Source: Bittarella massiliensis (ex Durand et al. 2017)
GTDB taxonomy: Bacteria; Bacillota; Clostridia; Oscillospirales; Ruminococcaceae
NCBI RefSeq assembly: GCF_001486165.1
Contig: NZ_LN908977.1
Span: 698,122 to 762,121 of the forward strand
Direction of reading: 5' to 3'
DNA: 64,000 nt
Position numbers and translations under genes: made by a program. Position 1 is the stretch's first letter. The number at the start of each line of letters is the position of its first letter. Under the pieces are notes generated by a model, which was given only the letters and a program-made list of their open reading frames with translations, did not search any database and was not told where the DNA came from. Shown in pieces: positions 47,648 through 56,478 of the stretch.

Positions 47648-48882
47648 CCGGCGCCGCCCTCACCGTCACCCAGCTCAACGCCTATATCAAGTCCATCGTC
47701 GAGTCCGACGGCAAGCTCAAAGACCTGCTGATCCGGGGGGAGATCTCCAGCTTCCACCGCCACTTTCGCACCGGCCACCTCTTTTTCAGCCTCAAGGACG
47801 CTGGAGCCTCCATCAAGGTGGTGATGTTTCAGTCCTACGCCAACCGGCTGGCCTTCTCCCCAGAGGATGGGATGTCGGTGATCGTCCGCGGCACCGTCTC
47901 GGTCTTTGAGCGCGACGGGGTCTACCAGCTCTACGCCAAGGACATCCTGCCCGAAGGGGTCGGCGCCCGGCAGCTGGCACTGGAACAGCTCAAGCGCAAG
48001 CTGGCTGCCGAGGGGCTCTTCGACGCCGGACGCAAAAAGCCCCTGCCGCCCTTTCCCCAACACATCGCCCTCATCACCTCCAAGTCGGGGGCGGCGGTCA
48101 AGGACGTGCTGGGGGTCCTGGCGCGGCGGTACAACCTCTGCACCGTTTCCCTCATCCCGGTGTCAGTGCAGGGGGAGGCGGCCTGCCCTTCCATTGTGCG
48201 GGCGCTGCGCTACGTCTCCATCGCCGGGCGGTACGACGCCTGTATCCTCACCCGGGGGGGCGGCAGTCAGGAGGACCTCTGGGTCTTCAACCGGGAGGAG
48301 ATCGCCCGCGCCATCGCCGACTGCCCGGTGCCGGTCATCTCGGCGGTGGGGCATGAAATCGACTTCACCGTCGCCGACCTGGCGGCCGATTTGCGGGCGC
48401 CCACCCCCTCGGCGGCGGCCGAACTGGTGGCCCCTGACAGCAGGGAGATCGCCCGCCAGCTAAACGGCGCCTCCCTGCGGATGGAGACGGCCCTTCACCG
48501 CCTCTACACCCGAAAGAAGGAGGCCCTCTACCAACTGCAGCTGCGCCACCGCGCCTGTTCGCCCGTCCAGTTGTTGGGGGAGCGGGGCGAGGGGCTTGCC
48601 GCCCTCCGCCACCGGCTGCAGGCTGCCTGCACCAAGCGGCTGGACAAGCTGGAAGCCGATTGGCGCAGCGCCGCCGACCTCTGTGAGAGCCTAAACCCCG
48701 CCAAGGTGCTCTCCCGGGGGTACGCCATTGCACAGAAGGACGGCGCCGCCGTCCACTCCATTATGCAGATACAAGCGGGCGACCGGCTCTCCCTTCGCTT
48801 TTGCGACGGCGAGGCCGATTGCACCGTCGACCAGATAGGGGAGGAGCCCAGCCATGCCGACCAAAAAGAAAGCGAGTTTTGA
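47644..48882 (+). CDS. xseA: exodeoxyribonuclease VII large subunit
   Basis: A 412-residue nuclease subunit. N-terminal OB fold (about 5-100; LTVTQLNAYIKSIV, GEISSF), then the catalytic domain with the family motif GAAVKDVLGVLARR (about 144-157), LTRGGGSQEDLW (about 201-212) and VGHEIDFTVADLAADLRAPTPSAAAEL (about 235-261, shown in part), and a long helical tail. ATG at 47644 overlaps the preceding stop; xseB begins within its last 29 bases. Confidence 0.95.
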   Translation: MTGAALTVTQLNAYIKSIVESDGKLKDLLIRGEISSFHRHFRTGHLFFSLKDAGASIKVVMFQSYANRLAFSPEDGMSVIVRGTVSVFERDGVYQLYAKDILPEGVGARQLALEQLKRKLAAEGLFDAGRKKPLPPFPQHIALITSKSGAAVKDVLGVLARRYNLCTVSLIPVSVQGEAACPSIVRALRYVSIAGRYDACILTRGGGSQEDLWVFNREEIARAIADCPVPVISAVGHEIDFTVADLAADLRAPTPSAAAELVAPDSREIARQLNGASLRMETALHRLYTRKKEALYQLQLRHRACSPVQLLGERGEGLAALRHRLQAACTKRLDKLEADWRSAADLCESLNPAKVLSRGYAIAQKDGAAVHSIMQIQAGDRLSLRFCDGEADCTVDQIGEEPSHADQKESEF

Positions 48883-49066
48883 AGAGAACTACCGCGCCCT
48901 GGAACAGGCCATCGCCTCGTTGGAGGGGGCCGATCTCCCCCTCGAGGAGGCCCTGTCCACCTACGCCAAGGCGGCAGCCCTGTTGTCCGACTGTTACGGC
49001 CAGCTCAAGGCCGCCCGCCAGACGGTGGAGGAGATCAAACTGGAGGGAATGGACGATGAACTGTAG
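48854..49066 (+). CDS. xseB: exodeoxyribonuclease VII small subunit
   Basis: A 70-residue helical hairpin subunit: SFEENYRALEQAIASLEGADLPLEEAL is typical, followed by a charged helix ending KLEGMDDEL. It caps the XseA tail and activates the enzyme. Overlaps xseA by 29 and ispA by 11 bases. Confidence 0.95.
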   Translation: MPTKKKASFEENYRALEQAIASLEGADLPLEEALSTYAKAAALLSDCYGQLKAARQTVEEIKLEGMDDEL

Positions 49067-49940
49067 AGAACAGCTCGAGCAGGACCTGGCCGCCATCGAG
49101 GCCTTTTTGCAGACCGCCGTCCCCGACGGAGACCCCCTCTACCAGGAGGTGGCCGAGGCCATGCGCTACAGCCTGCTGGCTGGCGGCAAGCGCATCCGCG
49201 CCCTCTTTGTCCTCGAGTGCTGCGCTGCCCTGGGCGGCCGGCGGGAGGAGGCGCTCCCCCTGGCCGCCGCCATCGAGATGGTGCACGCCTACTCCCTCAT
49301 CCACGACGACCTGCCCTGCATGGACGACGACGACCTGCGCCGGGGCAAGCCCTCCTGTCACAAGGTCTACGGTGAGGCCACCGCCCTGCTGGCGGGGGAC
49401 GCCCTGCTGACCCTTGCCTTTGAGACCGCGGCCGGCGCCCCCCTCCCCGAGGGGCTGCGACTGCGGGCGGTGGCAGCCCTGGCCCGCGCCGCCGGCTACC
49501 GGGGGATGATCGGCGGGCAGGTCATCGACCTGGCCTACGAGAACAGACCCATGGAGCCGGAGGTGCTGGCCACCCTGCACCGGCTCAAGACCGGCGCCCT
49601 CCTCTCGGTGAGCGCCCAGTTGGGGGCCATTTCCGCCAGTGCGGGGGAGGACAGCCAGCGTGCCCTGGGCGATTTTGCCGGGGACGTCGGGTTGGCTTTT
49701 CAAATTGCAGATGATATACTGGATGCCGTGGGGGATGAGGCCAAGTTGGGCAAGCCCATCGGCAGCGACATCGAGCAGGGAAAGACCACTTTTGTCACCC
49801 TTTACGGGGTGGAGGCCTCCCGCGAGCAGGTGCGCGCCTGTACCGACCGGGCCCTCTGCAAGCTGCAAAGGGCGGTCCCCGGTGAACAGGGCGGTTGTCT
49901 GGCCCACCTCTGCCAGTCGCTGGTGGACAGAGAAAGCTAA
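49056..49940 (+). CDS. ispA: polyprenyl (farnesyl) diphosphate synthase
   Basis: A 294-residue trans-isoprenyl diphosphate synthase condensing IPP with allylic substrates. First aspartate-rich motif DDLPCMDDDD (about 83-92) with the two-residue insert typical of bacterial farnesyl diphosphate synthases; second DDILDAVGDEAK (about 223-234); GGKRIRALF (about 43-51). It lies three genes from dxs, so precursor supply and chain elongation share an operon. ATG at 49056 overlaps xseB. Confidence 0.94.
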   Translation: MNCREQLEQDLAAIEAFLQTAVPDGDPLYQEVAEAMRYSLLAGGKRIRALFVLECCAALGGRREEALPLAAAIEMVHAYSLIHDDLPCMDDDDLRRGKPSCHKVYGEATALLAGDALLTLAFETAAGAPLPEGLRLRAVAALARAAGYRGMIGGQVIDLAYENRPMEPEVLATLHRLKTGALLSVSAQLGAISASAGEDSQRALGDFAGDVGLAFQIADDILDAVGDEAKLGKPIGSDIEQGKTTFVTLYGVEASREQVRACTDRALCKLQRAVPGEQGGCLAHLCQSLVDRES

Positions 49941-49952
49941 AGGGCGGTTGAT

Positions 49953-50426
49953 ATGGATATCCTACGACAGATGTTCGGCAACTACTGTTTAAACGTTGCC
50001 CTGATCTCCTGGTTGAGCGCGCAGGTGCTCAAGACGATCTTTACCTTCATCGCCACCAAAAAGCTCAATTTGGAGCGGATGGTGGGGGCGGGGGGGATGC
50101 CCAGCGCCCACTCGGCCCTGGTCTGTTCCCTCACCGTGGCCATCGCCCGCACGGTGGGCGTCTCCTCCCCGGAGTTCGCCCTGGCCTTCCTGGTGGCCTG
50201 CGTGGTCATGTACGACGCCATGGGGGTGCGCAGGAGCGCAGGGGAACAGGCCAAAGTCCTCAACAAGATCATCTTCACCTGGGAGAAGAGCCAGGACGCC
50301 CCCGACGAAGACGAGGACGATATGTTTAAAAAGGACTTGAAGGAGTCCCTCGGCCACACCCCGCTGGAAGTGCTCGGCGGCGCCCTGCTGGGCATTTTGG
50401 TGGCCATGCTGGTATCTTTGACATAG
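49953..50426 (+). CDS. divergent PAP2 family membrane protein (YuiD-like)
   Basis: A 157-residue membrane protein of the divergent PAP2 (DUF212) family. Four membrane helices; the key motif GAGGMPSAHSALV (about 46-58) resembles the PSGH loop of type 2 phosphatidic acid phosphatases, and YDAMGVRRSAGEQAKVLN (about 89-106) is diagnostic. Substrate is unknown; a polyprenyl phosphate would suit its place between ispA and dxs (inference). Confidence 0.88.
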   Translation: MDILRQMFGNYCLNVALISWLSAQVLKTIFTFIATKKLNLERMVGAGGMPSAHSALVCSLTVAIARTVGVSSPEFALAFLVACVVMYDAMGVRRSAGEQAKVLNKIIFTWEKSQDAPDEDEDDMFKKDLKESLGHTPLEVLGGALLGILVAMLVSLT

Positions 50427-50439
50427 AAGGTGAACGGAT

Positions 50440-52281
50440 TTGTCCATTTTACAGCGCATCAACGGACCCGGTGATTTGAAGATGCTCTCCACCGCTGAAC
50501 TCAACGCCCTGGCGGAGGAGATCCGGGAGCGGCTCATCGAGGTGGTCTCCCAAAACGGGGGGCACCTGGCCTCCAATCTGGGGGTGGTGGAACTCACCAT
50601 CGCCCTGCACCGCATCTTCACCACCCCCAAAGACGCCATTGTCTGGGACGTGGGGCACCAGTCCTACACCCACAAAATGCTCACCGGGCGCAGGGACCGG
50701 ATCGACACCATCCGCACCGAAGGGGGGCTTTCCGGCTTTCCCAAACCGTATGAGAGCGAACACGACGCCTTTGTGGCCGGGCACGCCAGCACCTCCATCT
50801 CCGCCGCCATGGGGCTGGCCGAAGCCAAGCGCCAGCGGGGGGACGACGGCTACGTCATCGCCGTCATCGGCGACGGTGCCTTTACCGGCGGCATGGCCTA
50901 TGAGGGGCTCAACAACGCCGGCAAGGCCCGGGGCAACCTGATCATCATCCTCAACGACAACGACATGTCCATCTCCAAAAGCGTGGGGTCGGTGGCCAAC
51001 TATCTCTCGGAGATCCGCACCAAACCGGCCTATTTCCGCTTTAAGGACTCGGTCTCCCACCTCCTGGAGCGCACGCCGATGGTGGGCCGGCAAATCAAGG
51101 ACGCCCTGGTCTCCTCCAAGTCGAAACTCAAGACCGCCATCTACCACAACACCTTTTTTGAGGACCTGGGGTTTGACTACCTGGGGCCCATCGACGGGCA
51201 CGACATCGACATGCTCTGCGGCGCCCTGATGCGGGCCAAGCGCATCAGCCGGCCCGTTCTCATCCACATTGCCACCCAAAAGGGGAAGGGGTACCAGAAG
51301 GCGGAGGAAAATCCCGGCGCCTACCACGGGGTCTCCAGCTTCGACATCGAAAAGGGAAATCCCGACATCTCCAACGAGGATTCCTTCTCCACCGCCTTCG
51401 GCCGCGCCCTGGTGGGGCAGGCCATCAAAGACCCCTCCATCTGCGGCATCACCGCGGCCATGAAATACGGCACCGGGCTGCAGTTTTTCAAACACAAGTA
51501 CCCCAACCGCTTTTACGACGTGGGCATCGCCGAGGAGCACGCCGTGACCTTTGCCTCTGGGCTGGCCACCGGCGGGCTGCGGCCGGTGTTTGCCGTCTAC
51601 TCCACCTTTTTGCAGCGCTGCTACGACCAGATCATCCACGATGTGGCCCTGCAACACGCCCACCTGGTGCTGGCCATCGACAGGGCCGGTCTGGTGGGGC
51701 AGGACGGGGAGACCCACCAGGGCATCTACGACGTGTCGATGCTCCAATCCGTCCCCACCATGACCCTCTACTCCCCCGCCACCTACCGCGAGTTGCGCCA
51801 CTGTCTGAACGCCTGTCTCTATGGGGAAGAGGGGCCCTGCGCCCTCCGTTATCCCCGCGGAAAGGAGGACGAGCGCCTTGCCTTTTTGGACGATCTGCCC
51901 TGCGAGGACCACCACCTCTTCCCGGGCAAAAAGAAGGGCGGCAAGGTGGTGCTCACCTACGGCCGAATCTTTGCCGAGGTCTATCCCGCCGCCCAGAAGG
52001 TGGGGGCCGCCGTCCTCAAACTGACCAAGCTCTTCCCCCTGGGGGAAGATGTCTGCGAGCTGCTCTGCTCCTACAAAGCCGTCTACTTTGTGGAGGAGGG
52101 GATCCGCAGCGGCGGCGTCAGCGAGCGGTTGGCCTCCCAGCTGGCCGAGAGCGGCTACCGGGGGTGCATCCACATCCGCGCCATTGAAGACGGCGTCATC
52201 CCCCAGGCCTCGGTGGAGTCGACCCTCGCCCACCTGGGCATGGACGAAGCCGGCATAGCCCGCTTTTTAGAGCAGGAGTGA
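50440..52281 (+). CDS. dxs: 1-deoxy-D-xylulose-5-phosphate synthase
   Basis: A 613-residue thiamine diphosphate enzyme, first step of the MEP isoprenoid pathway. VGHQSYTHKMLTGR (about 71-84), the ThDP/Mg motif IGDGAFTGGMAYEGLNNAG (about 144-162), IAEEHAVTFASGLA (about 364-377) and DRAGLVGQDGETHQG (about 414-428) are all present. The start appears to be TTG at 50440, after AGAAGGTGAA; no ATG is closer. Confidence 0.96.
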   Translation: MSILQRINGPGDLKMLSTAELNALAEEIRERLIEVVSQNGGHLASNLGVVELTIALHRIFTTPKDAIVWDVGHQSYTHKMLTGRRDRIDTIRTEGGLSGFPKPYESEHDAFVAGHASTSISAAMGLAEAKRQRGDDGYVIAVIGDGAFTGGMAYEGLNNAGKARGNLIIILNDNDMSISKSVGSVANYLSEIRTKPAYFRFKDSVSHLLERTPMVGRQIKDALVSSKSKLKTAIYHNTFFEDLGFDYLGPIDGHDIDMLCGALMRAKRISRPVLIHIATQKGKGYQKAEENPGAYHGVSSFDIEKGNPDISNEDSFSTAFGRALVGQAIKDPSICGITAAMKYGTGLQFFKHKYPNRFYDVGIAEEHAVTFASGLATGGLRPVFAVYSTFLQRCYDQIIHDVALQHAHLVLAIDRAGLVGQDGETHQGIYDVSMLQSVPTMTLYSPATYRELRHCLNACLYGEEGPCALRYPRGKEDERLAFLDDLPCEDHHLFPGKKKGGKVVLTYGRIFAEVYPAAQKVGAAVLKLTKLFPLGEDVCELLCSYKAVYFVEEGIRSGGVSERLASQLAESGYRGCIHIRAIEDGVIPQASVESTLAHLGMDEAGIARFLEQE

Positions 52282-52285
52282 TCAC

Positions 52286-53095
52286 ATGAAGACAAGACTG
52301 GACGTCTATCTGACCGAACAGGGGCTGGCGGAGACCCGCCAGAAGGCCCAGGCCTACATCATGGCCGGCGATGTCTACATCAACGGCCAAAAGGCCGACA
52401 AGGCCGGCGACACCGTCAAAGAGGGGGACGCCGTCGAGCTGCGGGGCGCCAAGTTGCCCTACGTCAGTCGGGGCGGCCTCAAACTGGAAAAGGCCATGGC
52501 CGTCTTTCCCATCTCCCTGAAGGACAAGATCTGCATGGATGTGGGGGCCTCCACCGGGGGTTTTACCGACTGCATGCTGCAAAACGGCGCACAGAAGGTC
52601 TATGCCGTGGACGTGGGGTACGGGCAGCTGGCCTGGAAACTGCGCTCGGATGAACGGGTGGTCAACCTAGAGCGGCAGAACATCCGCTACCTCACCGACG
52701 AGCAGGTCCCCGACGAGCTGGACTTTGTCAGCGTCGACGTCTCCTTCATCTCCCTCTCTCACGTGCTGCCGGTCATCTGGCGCTTTCTCGCCCCGGGCGG
52801 TCAGGCCGTCTGCCTCATTAAACCCCAGTTTGAAGCCGGGCGGGAAAAGGTGGGCAAAAAGGGGGTCGTCCGCGACCCGGACACCCACCGGGAGGTCATC
52901 GAAAAGGTCATCTCTCTGGCTGGGGAGAACCAATTTGCTGTAAAGGGGCTTGACTTTTCACCTGTCAAAGGCCCCGAAGGGAACATTGAATACCTGATTT
53001 TCCTGGAAAAGGGAGCGGGAGAGGGTCTGCCGACGGTCGACAGCGAACGGGTGGCCGAGACGGTGGCTGCCTCCCACCGGACACTCTCTGTATAA
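52286..53095 (+). CDS. tlyA: TlyA-family rRNA methyltransferase / hemolysin-like
   Basis: A 269-residue protein with an N-terminal S4 RNA-binding domain (about 1-62; RLDVYLTEQGLAETRQKAQAYI) and an FtsJ-type SAM methyltransferase domain (SAM motif MDVGASTGGFTDCMLQNGA, about 83-101; VSVDVSFISLSHVLP near 150). TlyA in Mycobacterium methylates 16S/23S rRNA 2'-O. Second-to-next of dxs as in most Firmicutes. Standard length. Confidence 0.92.
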   Translation: MKTRLDVYLTEQGLAETRQKAQAYIMAGDVYINGQKADKAGDTVKEGDAVELRGAKLPYVSRGGLKLEKAMAVFPISLKDKICMDVGASTGGFTDCMLQNGAQKVYAVDVGYGQLAWKLRSDERVVNLERQNIRYLTDEQVPDELDFVSVDVSFISLSHVLPVIWRFLAPGGQAVCLIKPQFEAGREKVGKKGVVRDPDTHREVIEKVISLAGENQFAVKGLDFSPVKGPEGNIEYLIFLEKGAGEGLPTVDSERVAETVAASHRTLSV

Positions 53096-53116
53096 ATAGA
53101 GAAGGAGGAAGGGCAT

Positions 53117-53974
53117 TTGCACTCTTTTTTTGTCATTCCCAACCTGGATAAGCCGCGCACCCTCAAATACACCCCGGAGGCCTGCCAAATCCTCGCCGAC
53201 TGCGGGGCCGAGGTCTGGATGCCCGCCTACCTGCGGGAAAAGGTCCATCTCCCCGGCGTCCGCTTTGTCGAATCGGCCGTCGGCTACGACTGGTGCGACT
53301 GCATCCTCTGTGTCGGGGGGGACGGCACCCTGGTCCACCAGGCCAAACACGCCATTCATCACGACAAGCCCATCATCGGCATCAACACCGGGCGGCTGGG
53401 CTTTCTCGCCTGTATCGACTGTCACCGGCTCGACCTCCTCAAGCAGCTGGTGGCCGACGACTACGCGATCCAAGAGCGGATGGCGCTGGACGCCGTGATC
53501 ACACAGGGAGGAAGCGAGCGCTGCTACACCGCCATCAACGACGTGGTGGTCACCGGCGGCACCGTCTCCCGCCTGCTGGACCTGGACATTTGGTGCGGCG
53601 AGGAGCAGGTCATCAACTACCGGGCCGACGGGGTCATCGTCTCCACCCCCACCGGGTCCACGGCCTACGCCCTCTCGGCGGGGGGGCCGGTCATCGACCC
53701 GGCCATCGATACCCTGGAAATGACTCCCATCTGCCCCCACTCGCTCTTTTCCCGCCCCATCCTCTTCTCCCCGGAGAGCACCCTCGCCATCCGCCAGGGC
53801 GCTCGCAACCAAAACGACGTCTACGTCACCATCGACGGCGAGCACTCGGTCAAAATCGGCGGAGGGGATCAGATCCTCATCCGCCAGGCGGACAAAAAGG
53901 TCAAGTTCGTCCTGCTGGACCGCAGTGGATTTTTTAAAGTCATCAAGGCCAAATTCATTGAAAGAGGGGATTGA
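53117..53974 (+). CDS. nadK: NAD kinase
   Basis: A 285-residue kinase making NADP from NAD. GGDGTLVHQAKH (about 67-78) holds the catalytic GGDG; NDVVVTGG (about 142-149) and STPTGSTAYALSAGGPVI (about 179-196) complete the diphosphate and NAD sites. The start is TTG at 53117 with AGAAGGAGGAA upstream. Between tlyA and argR, the usual order. Confidence 0.95.
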   Translation: MHSFFVIPNLDKPRTLKYTPEACQILADCGAEVWMPAYLREKVHLPGVRFVESAVGYDWCDCILCVGGDGTLVHQAKHAIHHDKPIIGINTGRLGFLACIDCHRLDLLKQLVADDYAIQERMALDAVITQGGSERCYTAINDVVVTGGTVSRLLDLDIWCGEEQVINYRADGVIVSTPTGSTAYALSAGGPVIDPAIDTLEMTPICPHSLFSRPILFSPESTLAIRQGARNQNDVYVTIDGEHSVKIGGGDQILIRQADKKVKFVLLDRSGFFKVIKAKFIERGD

Positions 53975-53977
53975 AAC

Positions 53978-54442
53978 GTGAAAGCAAAGCGCCAGGCCAA
54001 AATCATCGACCTCATCTCTCGATACGACATCACCACCCAAGAAGAGCTCCTCAAAAAGCTGCAGGAAGAGGGGTTCGCCGTCACCCAGGCCACCATCTCT
54101 CGGGACATCAAAGAGCTGCGCCTGGTGAAGAGCCTTTCGCGCGAGGGTGTTTACCGCTACACCACCCCCCAGCGCCCGGGCAGTGCGGGCGGCGTCAACT
54201 TCAACTACTCGATCATCATTGCCGAGGCCCTGCGCCAGGTCGACTACGCCCAGAACATCGTCTGCGCCTTCTGCTACAAGGGGCTGGCCTCTGCGGCCTG
54301 CGCCGCCTTTGACGAGATGCAGTGGAACGGCTTTGTGGGCTCCCTGGCGGGGGACGACACCTTTTTTATCTTGATGAAGAGCGAGGAGTACGCCCGGGAG
54401 CTCTGCGAGGAGCTGCGGACCTACATCCCCCAGAACAGGTAG
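53978..54442 (+). CDS. argR: arginine repressor ArgR/AhrC
   Basis: A 154-residue regulator: winged-helix DNA-binding domain (about 1-68; ITTQEELLKKLQEEGFAVTQATISRDIKELRLVK, in part) and a C-terminal hexamerising arginine-binding domain (about 82-150), with the GDDT segment (about 130-133) that contacts arginine. GTG start three bases after the nadK stop. Conserved neighbour of recN. Confidence 0.95.
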   Translation: MKAKRQAKIIDLISRYDITTQEELLKKLQEEGFAVTQATISRDIKELRLVKSLSREGVYRYTTPQRPGSAGGVNFNYSIIIAEALRQVDYAQNIVCAFCYKGLASAACAAFDEMQWNGFVGSLAGDDTFFILMKSEEYARELCEELRTYIPQNR

Positions 54443-54452
54443 GAAGAGCGCC

Positions 54453-56153
54453 ATGTTGCGAACACTCTACATTGAAAATGTCGCTGTCATCCAGCGGGCC
54501 ACCCTGCCGCTGGAGGCGGGACTCAACGTCCTCACCGGCGAGACCGGCGCGGGAAAATCCATCCTCATCGGCGCGGTCAACGCCATCTTGGGCAACCGCA
54601 CCTCCAAGGACATGGTGCGCCAGGGGGCCGACAGGGCCCTGATCAGCGCCCTGTTTGAGGAGCTTTCCCCGGCGGTGGCCGCCCGGGCGGAGGAGATGGG
54701 GTACGACTGTCCCGACGGCAGCCTGCTGATCGTGCGGGAAATCGGGCGGGACGGCAGAAACACCTGTAAAATCGGCGGCCGTCCGGCCAACGTGTCCATC
54801 CTCAAGGAGTTGGGGCAGCTGCTCATCAACGTCCACGGCCAACACGACAGCCAGCAGCTGCTGGACGAGAAGAGCCACATCCGGGTGCTGGACACCTACG
54901 GCCAGTTGGAGCCCCTGCTCGAGCGCTACCAGGCCCAGTATGTCAAGGTGCGGGACCTCAAGCGCACCATCGCCGACTTGGAGGCCCGCCGCAGCGAGCG
55001 GGAGCGGCAGATCGACCTGCTCTCCTACCAAATCGGAGAAATCACCGAGGCCGACCCGGCCCCCGGCGAAGACCTGGTGCTGGAAGAGCAGATCAACAAG
55101 GCCAAATACGCCGAGCTCATCGCCCAGAACCTGCAGGCCGCACAGGACTGTTTGAATGGCGGGGAGGAGGGGAGCGGCGCCATCGGCCTGCTGCAGACGG
55201 CAGCCCAGTCCCTGCAAAACATCCGCGAATACCTGCCCGCCACCGGCGCGGTGGGGGACAAGCTGACCGCCCTTCTCTACGAGCTGCAGGAGCACGCCGC
55301 CGACCTCTCAGCCCTTTCGGGCGGGCCGGATGCGGACGCCTATGTGGACATCGATTTTTTGGAAAATCGCCTGGCCACCCTGCAGCAGCTGGAGAAAAAA
55401 TACGGCGCCACCCTCGACGAGGTGCTCGCCTACCGGGACGACTGCCAGCGCCAGCTCGAGGCCCTTGCCGGCAGCGACGAGGAGATCGTGTCCCTCAAAG
55501 AGCAGATGCGCGACGAGCTGCGCGCCGCCACCGACCTGGCCCAGCAGCTCTCGGCCAAGCGCAAAAAGGCGGGAGAGCGGTTCTCCGCCGCCATCTGCCG
55601 GGAGCTGGCCTTCCTCAACATGAGCGGGGTCACCTTTGTCACCGAGGTGATCTCCGAGCCCAAGCTCCACCGGGACGGGATGGACGCCGTCCGCTTCCTC
55701 ATCTCGGCCAATGTGGGGGAGGCGCCCAAATCCATCTCCAAAATCGCCTCAGGGGGCGAGCTCTCCCGCATCATGTTGGCCATTAAAAACATCCTCGCCG
55801 AGAAGGACCAAATCGACACCCTGATTTTTGACGAGATCGACACCGGGGTCAGCGGCAGCGCCGCCCAAAAAATTGGCCAAAAACTCAAGGAGACCGCCGC
55901 CTCCCACCAAATCATCTGCGTCACCCACTCGGCCAGCTTGGCCGCCTACGGGGGCAACCACCTGCTGATTTCCAAGCACTCCGACGGGGTGTCCACCTTT
56001 ACCGACATCCGCCCGCTGGGGGAGGAGGACCGGGTGCGGGAGTTGGCCCGCATCATCTCCGGCGACGCGGTCAGCGGGGTGTCGCTGCAAAACGCTCGGG
56101 AAATGCTCACCCGCGCCCAGGGCGGTGTTGACAACCGCACGGCAAACGGGTAA
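54453..56153 (+). CDS. recN: DNA repair protein RecN
   Basis: A 566-residue SMC-like ATPase acting in double-strand break repair. Walker A GETGAGKSIL at residues 29-38, two coiled-coil arms (about 155-235 and 295-375) and the signature/Walker B region SGGELSRIMLAIK ... LIFDEIDTGVSG (about 432-470). Full length. The promoter of the tyrosine T-box overlaps its stop codon. Confidence 0.96.
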   Translation: MLRTLYIENVAVIQRATLPLEAGLNVLTGETGAGKSILIGAVNAILGNRTSKDMVRQGADRALISALFEELSPAVAARAEEMGYDCPDGSLLIVREIGRDGRNTCKIGGRPANVSILKELGQLLINVHGQHDSQQLLDEKSHIRVLDTYGQLEPLLERYQAQYVKVRDLKRTIADLEARRSERERQIDLLSYQIGEITEADPAPGEDLVLEEQINKAKYAELIAQNLQAAQDCLNGGEEGSGAIGLLQTAAQSLQNIREYLPATGAVGDKLTALLYELQEHAADLSALSGGPDADAYVDIDFLENRLATLQQLEKKYGATLDEVLAYRDDCQRQLEALAGSDEEIVSLKEQMRDELRAATDLAQQLSAKRKKAGERFSAAICRELAFLNMSGVTFVTEVISEPKLHRDGMDAVRFLISANVGEAPKSISKIASGGELSRIMLAIKNILAEKDQIDTLIFDEIDTGVSGSAAQKIGQKLKETAASHQIICVTHSASLAAYGGNHLLISKHSDGVSTFTDIRPLGEEDRVRELARIISGDAVSGVSLQNAREMLTRAQGGVDNRTANG

Positions 56154-56156
56154 GAT
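56128..56156 (+). promoter_or_regulatory. sigma-A promoter of the T-box-tyrS unit
   Basis: TTGACA (56128-56133), 17 bases, TAAGAT (56151-56156), embedded in the last codons and stop of recN. Confidence 0.85.
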
Positions 56157-56162
56157 ACAGGT

Positions 56163-56453
56163 AATGCAAAAATTGCTTACAGGCAGAGAAGGGGACCAGT
56201 ACCGCCGGCTCAAAGTCCCAAGAGAGCTTTCGTTTGCTGAGAGAAAGCGGCTTTTCCGGCGGGAATACACCCCTGAGCCGCCCTTTTGAACCCGGCCGAT
56301 TTTTGGCCGGCAGTAGGGAGGGCCGTCCGGCGCCCGTTACCGCGCCCCAACGAGGCCGTCGCCCCTCCAACATGGGTCGGGAGACGGCAAACTGAGGTGG
56401 TACCGCGCGTGAAAACTCGCCCTCTGTGCACAAAATGCACAGAGGGCTTTTTT
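56163..56453 (+). promoter_or_regulatory. tyrosine T-box leader of tyrS
   Basis: A canonical T-box riboswitch that reads uncharged tRNA-Tyr. The T-box sequence TGAGGTGGTACCGCG is at 56393-56407 and is followed by the terminator stem GCCCTCTGTGCA/TGCACAGAGGGC with six T (56419-56453). The specifier is most likely TAC (Tyr) at 56266-56268 in GGGAATACACC; AGAGA-type loop E/K-turn sequences flank Stem I. Uncharged tRNA-Tyr would stabilise the antiterminator and let tyrS be transcribed. Confidence 0.93.
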
Positions 56454-56478
56454 ATCAAATGAAAAAGGAGAATGTATT